Shown in pieces: positions 7,506 to 11,413 of a stretch of DNA of 11,413 nucleotides (the stretch's first letter is position 1; the number at the start of each line of letters is the position of its first letter). Under the pieces are notes generated by a model. The model was not told the origin of the DNA. It saw nothing but the letters and a program-made list of their open reading frames with translations, and did not search any database. The stretch covers positions 1 through 11,413 of the forward strand of contig JAISKU010000164.1 of NCBI GenBank assembly GCA_031261245.1. The letters run 5' to 3'. A program made the translations under genes and the position numbers. The stretch is from Oscillospiraceae bacterium (GTDB lineage: Bacteria; Bacillota; Clostridia; Oscillospirales; Oscillospiraceae).

Positions 7506-7544
7506 AAAAATGAGTGGGAGCACCCACTCAAATCCATCCACTCA
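7506..7544 (-). promoter_or_regulatory. Attenuator-like leader of the rimP-nusA operon
   Basis: On the mRNA strand, a perfect 8-bp stem, TGAGTGGG / CCCACTCA with loop TGCT (7511-7530), is followed at once by five T residues (7506-7510). This is the form of an intrinsic terminator. It lies downstream of the promoter (7557-7585) and upstream of rimP (7474), so it sits in the leader. A second copy of the left arm, TGAGTGG (complement of 7538-7544), precedes the hairpin and could pair with the same right arm, giving a competing structure. In Bacillus, I recall nusA being autoregulated through a terminator in the ylxS leader; a comparable role here is inference. It would also stop read-through from the upstream 90-codon gene. 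Confidence 0.72.
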
Positions 7545-7556
7545 CTTACAAATGGG

Positions 7557-7585
7557 ATTATAGCACATTATTTTCAGGATTGCAA
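7557..7585 (-). promoter_or_regulatory. SigA promoter of the rimP-nusA-infB operon
   Basis: On the minus strand, -35 is TTGCAA (7580-7585), the spacer is 17 bp, and -10 is TATAAT (7557-7562), preceded by TG one base upstream (extended -10 TGCTATAAT). Predicted start is near 7550, giving a leader of about 76 nt. The 110 bases between this promoter and the upstream gene (7586-7695) contain only short inverted repeats, and I see no convincing terminator there. Confidence 0.85.
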
Positions 7586-7695
7586 GAGTTTTTTTAGCGG
7601 TTCGCGTGACAAGTGATACAATTCTCCGTTGAATGAAAACGGCGCGTTAACACCGCAGCTGATTTCAAAAGAATATTCGTCAATTCGATTGTGTT

Positions 7696-7968
7696 TTAGC
7701 CCGGAACGCGCCGTCCGCTTTTTTGTATCGCCTCATTGAGCTTGAATTCCTCGTTTTGCGAGAGTGGTTTGCCGAGCGCTTTTTTGACGAGCAGCGCGTC
7801 TGTGTTCCCGCTCGCCGCCCTGTCAAGAAAAGATGAAATCCGGTTGCTCCACGGCTGCGCGCCTGAATTCACGATCTGTTTCAGCGCGTAGATGTCGTTG
7901 CCGCTCAAGCTTTCCGCGCGTGACCCCGTCACTTTTGAGACAATGGCGTCATATTCCTTGTCTGTCAT
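7696..7968 (-). CDS. Conserved-looking small protein of unknown function (90 aa)
   Basis: I do not recognise the family. The 90-residue product begins MTDKEYDAIVSKVTGSRAES and ends AIQKSGRRVPG. It is hydrophilic, with no signal peptide, membrane segment or Cys/His cluster, and reads as three or four amphipathic helices joined by Gly/Ser/Asn turns. A central segment, PWSNRISSFLDRAASGN, is the most hydrophobic. It is very probably real: AAAGGAG lies about six bases upstream of the ATG, and a near-consensus SigA promoter (8029-8057) sits 61 bases upstream. It is monocistronic by position, between spoIVA (terminated at 8072-8101) and the nusA operon. Its base composition is less GC-rich than that of its neighbours. 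No function is proposed. Confidence 0.82.
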   Translation of the reverse strand: MTDKEYDAIVSKVTGSRAESLSGNDIYALKQIVNSGAQPWSNRISSFLDRAASGNTDALLVKKALGKPLSQNEEFKLNEAIQKSGRRVPG

Positions 7969-8028
7969 TTTTTGCTCCTTTCTCAGTTGATAGCGCCGAA
8001 ACGAAATCCGGCAAATTAGTTGTGACTT

Positions 8029-8057
8029 ATTCTAACGGAGCGGCATGTAAATGTCAA
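8029..8057 (-). promoter_or_regulatory. SigA promoter of the 90-codon gene
   Basis: On the minus strand, -35 is a perfect TTGACA (8052-8057), the spacer is 17 bp, and -10 is TAGAAT (8029-8034). Predicted start is near 8022, giving a leader of about 53 nt before the ATG at 7968. The promoter begins 15 bases beyond the spoIVA terminator stem. Its strength suggests vegetative expression, unlike sporulation-specific spoIVA. Confidence 0.82.
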
Positions 8058-8071
8058 CACAATTTTTCGCA

Positions 8072-8101
8072 AAAACAGGCGGCCGCGCGGCCGCCTGTTT
8101 T
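8072..8101 (-). terminator. Intrinsic terminator of spoIVA
   Basis: A perfect palindrome: AAAACAGGCGGCC, loop GCGC, then the exact complement of the arm, giving 13-bp stems with A/T ends on both sides. It begins one base after the spoIVA stop (8103-8105). On the minus strand the stem runs into TTTTTGCG. With T residues on both strands it could work in either direction, but no plus-strand gene converges here. Confidence 0.95.
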
Positions 8102-8102
8102 G

Positions 8103-9581
8103 TCACAGAATTATGCAGATTATGCCGCCGCTGCCCTCATTGATGATGCGCTGGAGCGTGCCGCGCAGCTTCATCTGCGTCTCGTCGGGCATTTTCTTTA
8201 TTTTGGCGTGCAGGCTCTCTCCCGCGATGTCGTAGAGGGATTTGCCGAACATGTTCGACTCCCATATCTTGCCGACGTCGCCCTCAAACTCCTGCAATAG
8301 GAAGTTGATGATGTCCTCCGACGCGCGCTCTCCGCCGACGGCGGGGGAGACCTCCGTCTCGATATTCGCCATTATCATGTGTATCGAGGGCGCGGACGCC
8401 TTGAGCTTCACGCCGTAGCGGCCGTTCTGGCGGACGATCTCCGGCTCCTCGAGGCGAAGCTCCTCCCGCGAGGGCATGACGATCCCGTAGCCGCGCTCCC
8501 GCACGTCGCGCAGGGCGGTGTCGATGCGGTCGTACTCGCGCTTGACGGCGGAGAGTTCCGTGAGCAGGGAGATGAGGTCGCCGTCATCGCGCACGTCGAA
8601 GCCGGAGCGGCTTGAGAGCGTGCCGTAGAACAGCTCACGGGGCACGTCGAGCGTGAGGGCGACGTTGCCGCGGCCGAGGTCGGCGCCGCGTATCACGGCG
8701 CTCGACACATTCTCGTCGGCGGAGATGATTTCGGCGGCCGCGTCGGCGTCGCGTATGCGGTGCAGCTCCGGCGCGGCGCGGCGAATGGACTCGAGCAGGC
8801 CGCCCTTTATCGGGTGGTCAAACGGCAGCGCGTCCACCCACGCGGGGAGGAAGATGCCCAGCTCGCGTATCGGGAATTCGTACAGCACGGACTTGATGAG
8901 ACCGGCGATGTCGCGCGCGTCGAGCTGCTGTACGTTTTTCGCGACGCACGTGACGGAGTGTTTTTCCGACAGCTCCGCGCAGAGGTTTGCGGCGGCGGGG
9001 GAGTCGGGGTCGGCGGTGTTCACGACGAGGATGAACGGCTTGCCGATCGCGCGCAGCTCCGCGACGACGCGCGTCTCCGCGTCGATGTACTCCTCGCGCG
9101 GGATGTCGCCGACCGTGCCGTCCGTCGTGACGACGATGCCGATGGTCGAGTGCTCCGAGATGACCTTGCGCGTGCCGAGCTCGGCGGCCTCCGTGAGCGG
9201 CATCTCGCGCTCCGACCACGGGGTGGTGACCATGCGCTCCCGCCCGTCCTCGAGCTGGCCCGTGGCGCCGGGCACCATGTAGCCCACGCAGTCGATGAGG
9301 CGCACGGACACGTCCGCGCCGCCCTCGAGCGTGATTTTCGCGGCCTCCTCGGGCACGAATTTCGGCTCCGCGGTCATAACAGTGCGCCCGGAGCCGAGCT
9401 GCGGAAGCTCGTCGCGCGCCCGCTCTCGCATGTAGGCGTTTTCAATGCCGGGAATGACAAGCGTCTCCATGAAACGCTTTATAAAGGTGGATTTCCCGGT
9501 GCGCACGGGGCCGACGACCCCGAGATAGATGTTGCCGCCCGTGCGTGTCGCGATATCCTCATAAATGCTGTGTTCGTTCAC
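8103..9581 (-). CDS. spoIVA: SpoIVA, spore-coat basement-layer ATPase
   Basis: Morphogenetic ATPase made in the mother cell during sporulation. It polymerises on the forespore surface and anchors the coat. The 492 residues equal the B. subtilis length. The TRAFAC-type P-loop is GPVRTGKST (24-32, Lys30), and a Walker B-like LIDCVG carries Asp97. HSTIGIVVTTDGT lies near residue 143. The C-terminal segment, IINEGSGGIICIIL, is the conserved membrane-proximal tail that interacts with SpoVM in B. subtilis. In the sensor region GRTVMTAEPKF, Thr70 is kept but the next residue is Ala where B. subtilis has Thr. GTG at 9579-9581 is the start, with GAGGGGG seven bases upstream; the N terminus then aligns with known SpoIVA. 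A SigE-type promoter and a strong terminator make it monocistronic. Confidence 0.97.
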   Translation of the reverse strand: MNEHSIYEDIATRTGGNIYLGVVGPVRTGKSTFIKRFMETLVIPGIENAYMRERARDELPQLGSGRTVMTAEPKFVPEEAAKITLEGGADVSVRLIDCVGYMVPGATGQLEDGRERMVTTPWSEREMPLTEAAELGTRKVISEHSTIGIVVTTDGTVGDIPREEYIDAETRVVAELRAIGKPFILVVNTADPDSPAAANLCAELSEKHSVTCVAKNVQQLDARDIAGLIKSVLYEFPIRELGIFLPAWVDALPFDHPIKGGLLESIRRAAPELHRIRDADAAAEIISADENVSSAVIRGADLGRGNVALTLDVPRELFYGTLSSRSGFDVRDDGDLISLLTELSAVKREYDRIDTALRDVRERGYGIVMPSREELRLEEPEIVRQNGRYGVKLKASAPSIHMIMANIETEVSPAVGGERASEDIINFLLQEFEGDVGKIWESNMFGKSLYDIAGESLHAKIKKMPDETQMKLRGTLQRIINEGSGGIICIIL

Positions 9582-9615
9582 GGCGAGTCCCCCTCATCAA
9601 AATTGGCTTGATAAA

Positions 9616-9644
9616 TGTGTATGAGGATAAGCCGTCAAATATGT
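9616..9644 (-). promoter_or_regulatory. SigE-type sporulation promoter of spoIVA
   Basis: On the minus strand, -35 is ACATATT (9638-9644; SigE consensus KMATATT), the spacer is 14 bp, and -10 is CATACACA (9616-9623; consensus CATACAMT). This matches all but one base of each box. Predicted start is near 9609, followed by the GAGGGGG ribosome-binding site. spoIVA is SigE-controlled in B. subtilis, so the assignment agrees with family knowledge. Its -35 box abuts the divergent tRNA promoter. Confidence 0.8.
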
Positions 9645-9672
9645 TGACTTTTGTCCCGCGTGGTGATAAAAT
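9644..9672 (+). promoter_or_regulatory. SigA promoter of the tRNA-Arg transcript
   Basis: -35 is TTGACT (9644-9649), the spacer is 17 bp, and -10 is TAAAAT (9667-9672). Predicted start is near 9679, about 130 bases before the tRNA. It is divergent from the spoIVA SigE promoter; the two -35 boxes share base 9644. Confidence 0.75.
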
Positions 9673-9807
9673 CTCGGAGTTCATTCCCCGTATATCCGAG
9701 TGAAGCCGCCGTTGCGGCTTCGCGAGGAAGTGGACGTGCGACGAAGCGAGCGAGCGTTCGCCCGAAGGGCGGACGCGAGACTTAGCGCAGTCGCTAAGGA
9801 CACACAC
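9673..9807 (+). other. Hairpin-rich 5' leader of the tRNA-Arg transcript
   Basis: Four inverted repeats stand in a row: CTCGGA (9673-9678) with TCCGAG (9695-9700); GAAGCCGC-CGTT-GCGGCTTC (9702-9721, perfect 8 bp); GCGTTCGCCC with GGGCGGACGC (9754-9776, one G-T pair, loop GAA); and CTTAGCG-CAGT-CGCTAAG (9781-9798, perfect 7 bp). No open reading frame with a ribosome site is seen on the plus strand. The first repeat starts right after the -10 box and may be only partly transcribed. The leader would normally be removed by RNase P. Its function is unknown; it could be a processing scaffold, a small RNA, or a conserved repeat element. Confidence 0.6.
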
Positions 9808-9884
9808 GCGCCAATAGCTCAGTTGGATAGAGCAACAGCCTTCTAAGCTGTGGGTCGAGGGTTCGAATCCCCCTTGGCGTGCCA
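9808..9884 (+). tRNA. tRNA-Arg (anticodon UCU)
   Basis: A full cloverleaf with encoded CCA. The acceptor GCGCCAA pairs with TTGGCGT (first pair G-U). U8-A9 follow, then D stem GCTC/GAGC with loop AGTTGGATA. The anticodon stem is ACAGC/GCTGT with loop CTTCTAA (anticodon TCT at 9842-9844), the variable region is GGGTC, and the T loop is TTCGAAT. The T stem GAGGG/CCCCC has one A-C mismatch (9858/9872). Discriminator G9881, CCA 9882-9884. It reads AGA and probably AGG. It has its own SigA promoter upstream and a terminator 30 bases downstream. Confidence 0.97.
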
Positions 9885-9913
9885 ACAAGGTACTCTGAAA
9901 AAGATGCCTATCG

Positions 9914-9940
9914 AAAAACCCGTTATTTTAGCGGGTTTTT
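9914..9940 (+). terminator. Intrinsic terminator after tRNA-Arg
   Basis: AAAAACCCG and CGGGTTTTT form a perfect 9-bp stem around a 9-base AT-rich loop, and the stem itself ends in five T residues. It separates the tRNA transcript from the sigma-factor unit, whose promoter begins 33 bases later. Confidence 0.85.
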
Positions 9941-9973
9941 CGCATGTCTTGGAGCAAAATTCCGAAACCGTGT

Positions 9974-10002
9974 TTTACAAACGATCTTTAATCAGATATA
10001 AT
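9974..10002 (+). promoter_or_regulatory. SigA promoter of the sigma-factor unit
   Basis: -35 is TTTACA (9974-9979), the spacer is 17 bp, and -10 is a perfect TATAAT (9997-10002). Predicted start is near 10009, leaving a leader of about 80 nt before the sigma gene. The boxes are of housekeeping type; I see no obvious second, ECF-type autoregulatory promoter. Confidence 0.82.
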
Positions 10003-10029
10003 GCTGTCATGTTGAATAATGTAAATGTT

Positions 10030-10064
10030 TAGTGGTTATTTCCACTACGGAATGGTGATTCCGT
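10030..10064 (+). promoter_or_regulatory. Twin-hairpin element in the sigma-factor 5' leader
   Basis: Two perfect 6-bp stems with 6-base loops stand directly next to each other: TAGTGG-TTATTT-CCACTA (10030-10047) and ACGGAA-TGGTGA-TTCCGT (10047-10064), sharing A10047. They lie between the promoter (9974-10002) and the Shine-Dalgarno AAGGAGG (10077-10083). No T-tract follows, so this is not a terminator. It could be a protein-binding leader, an RNA-stability element or a small structured RNA. The function is inferred from position only. Confidence 0.6.
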
Positions 10065-10088
10065 TATACCGCGTTCAAGGAGGCGGCT

Positions 10089-10664
10089 ATGGATAAAGGC
10101 GAACGCGCAACGGACATAGCGGGTGAGCTCGCCTATCTGCGCTTTCTCGGCGGCGACGAGAGCGCGCTGGATACGCTTGTTTCGTTATACAGAGAGAGCC
10201 TGCTGTTTTTCATCGGCGGTTACGTCCGCAACCTTTCGGACGCGGAGGAGCTGGCGGCTGACGTCTTTATGGAGTTTTCGACCTCGGCGTGGAAGTTCAA
10301 ATCCAAGGCGTCGGTTAAGACTTTCCTCTTTTCAATCGGGCGCAACCTCGCCTGTAAGTTTGTCAGGGCGCATAAAAGCGACATCAAGACAGCCGGCGCT
10401 GACGATGTTGAGACGGTGGCGGACGAAACCACGCCGGAAGCGGATTTTTTGAAAGACGAGCAGAGCAGACTGCTTCACCGCGCGATAAAGAAGCTGAAAG
10501 CCGAATACCGCGAGGTGCTTTATCTGCTCTACTTCGAGGATATGATCTACCGCGAGGCGGGGATTGTCCTTAAAAAGTCTGTGAAACAGATTGAAAATCT
10601 GTCACGCAGGGCGAGAGCGTCCTTGAAAAACATCTTGGAGAGCGAGGGCTTCACCTATGGATAA
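10089..10664 (+). CDS. ECF-like sigma-70 family RNA polymerase sigma factor
   Basis: Directs RNA polymerase to a dedicated promoter set; the targets are unknown. The 191 residues show two domains. Region 2 (about 28-98) has NLSDAEELAADVFMEF and VKTFLFSIGRNLACKFVR, the usual D-AED-x-x-Q-E-x-F and W-L-x-x-I-A-R-N pattern with Phe for Trp. Region 4 (about 130-185) has LKAEYREVLYLLYFEDMIYREAG and a recognition helix SVKQIENLSRRARASLK. There is no sigma-1.1 or region 3, consistent with the ECF class. ATG at 10089 has AAGGAGG five bases upstream. The stop overlaps a 14-codon micro-ORF (ATGGATAA). Arg codons include AGA/AGG (5 of 13), unlike nusA (0 of 20), which suggests a separate origin. No classical anti-sigma factor is encoded next to it within the window. 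Confidence 0.9.
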   Translation: MDKGERATDIAGELAYLRFLGGDESALDTLVSLYRESLLFFIGGYVRNLSDAEELAADVFMEFSTSAWKFKSKASVKTFLFSIGRNLACKFVRAHKSDIKTAGADDVETVADETTPEADFLKDEQSRLLHRAIKKLKAEYREVLYLLYFEDMIYREAGIVLKKSVKQIENLSRRARASLKNILESEGFTYG

Positions 10665-10701
10665 CGAAAAAGAAATCAAAGAAAATAGCGGGGTGATATG
10701 A
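10657..10701 (+). CDS. 14-codon micro-ORF linking the sigma factor and membrane-protein genes
   Basis: Reads MDNEKEIKENSGVI. Its ATG lies inside the end of the sigma gene (8-nt overlap, ATGGATAA), and its TGA overlaps the next ATG as ATGA. It thus joins the stop of one gene to the start of the next, exactly as a translational coupler would. The charged MDNEKE start resembles the start of many small regulatory proteins, so it could also be the stub of a deleted anti-sigma gene. A ribosome site is not obvious (GAGAGCGAGG lies about 8 bases upstream). It may simply be chance. Confidence 0.35.
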   Translation: MDNEKEIKENSGVI

Positions 10702-11369
10702 TGTATATGAACTTCCCTTTTTCGGAAACCGTTGACCTTATCCACACTTGGGTACAGTTTTTCGTGTTCGCCGCGGCTGCGTTCATCGCGCTGCGGCGTT
10801 CTTTGCGTAACACAAAAGACTGGCTGAACCGTATGCTTGCCGGGGCGTTCCTCTGCCTCGCCCTGAGCGATTTGCTCTGGAATCTATATCAGACAATTTT
10901 ACACGAATACCCGATGGACTTCACCGCGTCCGACATCTCTTGGATAGGGTATTACTTGTTTCTGCTCTCCATCAATTTTTCCCTGACCGCGAAATGGACG
11001 GCGGAGGATAAACGGGTAACGCGGCACTTTTTACCGCTTTCGCTTATCGCGCCGGTTTTGGCGACGCTGTTTCACCTCTCGTTTTATCTCCTGCACGGCG
11101 ATTTAATCATCAACGCCATTTACTGCGCCGCGTTCGCTCCGCTTGCGTACACGGCGTTTCACCTGTTCCTCGCAAGCGGCGGGCGGACAAGCATACAGCC
11201 GCGTCTACACCGCTATCACGGAATGGTCTTGTTGTTCCTCGCGTCGGAGGAAATCATGTATCTGCTCTCGGCGCTCGACTTTTACGACGTTTCTATCCTG
11301 TTCGATATACTTCTCACCTTATCCGCTCTGCTTATCGTGAACGCGGCGAAAGGGGGCGCGGGAGAATGA
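10698..11369 (+). CDS. Seven-helix integral membrane protein, unknown family
   Basis: I do not recognise a named family. The 223 residues form about seven hydrophobic helices: roughly 18-35, 48-66, 78-96, 110-130, 133-155, 172-190 and 195-215. Short basic loops follow helix 1 (RRSLRNTKDWLNR) and helix 3 (KWTAEDKRVTRH). Distinctive segments are ALSDLLWNLYQ and DISWIGYYLFLL near the second and third helices, where acidic and aromatic residues lie within or beside the membrane. No catalytic motif is evident. The start is ATG 10698 or, better spaced from GGGGTG, ATG 10701. It overlaps the micro-ORF and the next gene (ATGA at 11366-11369), so it is cotranscribed with the sigma gene. A sensor or membrane anti-sigma role is conceivable but unproven. 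Confidence 0.82.
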   Translation: MMYMNFPFSETVDLIHTWVQFFVFAAAAFIALRRSLRNTKDWLNRMLAGAFLCLALSDLLWNLYQTILHEYPMDFTASDISWIGYYLFLLSINFSLTAKWTAEDKRVTRHFLPLSLIAPVLATLFHLSFYLLHGDLIINAIYCAAFAPLAYTAFHLFLASGGRTSIQPRLHRYHGMVLLFLASEEIMYLLSALDFYDVSILFDILLTLSALLIVNAAKGGAGE

Positions 11370-11413
11370 CCGTCACACAAAACCTGTACTTAGCTATCGC
11401 CGTGCCGTTTCTG
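11366..11413 (+). CDS. Start of a further membrane-protein gene (cut by window edge)
   Basis: Only 16 codons are present: MTVTQNLYLAIAVPFL. ATG overlaps the previous stop as ATGA, with a G-rich run (GGGGGCGCGGGAG) just upstream, so translation is coupled and the gene belongs to the sigma-factor unit. The hydrophobic start ending in PFL looks like a first membrane helix. It recalls the N termini of some clostridial ZIP-type metal transporters, but 16 residues cannot support an assignment. Confidence 0.6.
   Translation, partial: MTVTQNLYLAIAVPFL

Noticed and set aside
9559..9888. A 109-codon minus-strand frame beginning MLARQGGFEPSTHSL
   Set aside because: It is antisense to the tRNA-Arg gene and its leader; the MLARQGGFEPST start is a well-known artefact of reading tRNA T-arm and acceptor sequence backwards.
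9850..10032. A 60-codon plus-strand frame between the tRNA and the sigma gene
   Set aside because: It begins inside the tRNA, crosses the terminator and promoter, and has no ribosome site.

Overview
The window looks like chromosomal DNA from a GC-rich, endospore-forming member of the Clostridia (Firmicutes). The main evidence is a nusA-infB operon of Gram-positive type that includes ylxR and ylxQ, a full-length SpoIVA (found only in spore formers), several near-consensus SigA promoters with 17-bp spacers, purine-rich Shine-Dalgarno sites, and frequent GTG/TTG starts. A placement near Oscillospiraceae-like gut or environmental Clostridia is plausible, but that is inference.

Bases 1-7585, minus strand: one long translation/transcription operon, read right to left as promoter - attenuator-like leader - rimP - nusA - ylxR(rnpM) - ylxQ - infB - rbfA - nrnA (DHH phosphoesterase) - truB - ribF. 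RibF runs off the left edge. Genes are tightly packed, with 1-nt to 33-nt gaps or 4- to 14-nt overlaps. The two exceptions are the infB-rbfA and truB-ribF junctions, which are filled with GC-rich palindromic repeats. The operon supplies ribosome maturation (RimP, RbfA, TruB), initiation (IF2), elongation/termination control (NusA), RNA-binding helpers (YlxR, YlxQ), nanoRNA/pAp turnover (NrnA) and flavin cofactors (RibF). Its leader carries an intrinsic-terminator hairpin between promoter and rimP, with a duplicated stem arm. This fits feedback control by the operon's own NusA.

Bases 7586-9644, minus strand: a 90-codon gene of unknown function with its own near-perfect SigA promoter, a perfectly palindromic terminator, and spoIVA with a recognisable SigE-type promoter.

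Bases 9644-11413, plus strand: a tRNA-Arg(UCU) with a SigA promoter and an unusually hairpin-rich leader, then a terminator. After it comes an apparently accessory transcription unit: strong SigA promoter, a leader with two adjacent equal-sized hairpins, an ECF-like sigma factor, a 14-codon micro-ORF overlapping both neighbours, a seven-helix membrane protein of unknown family, and the first 16 codons of a further gene. This unit looks less GC-rich by eye, and the sigma gene uses AGA/AGG codons (5 of 13 Arg) that nusA avoids (0 of 20).

No gene-free stretch exceeds 300 bases. The larger gaps (7475-7695, 9582-9807, 9885-10088) hold promoters, leaders and terminators. I did not find a clearly new multi-gene system. 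The strongest candidates for a second look are the NusA-operon leader, the 59-bp tandem palindromes and their relation to a shortened TruB, and the sigma/micro-ORF/7TM unit with its twin-hairpin leader.
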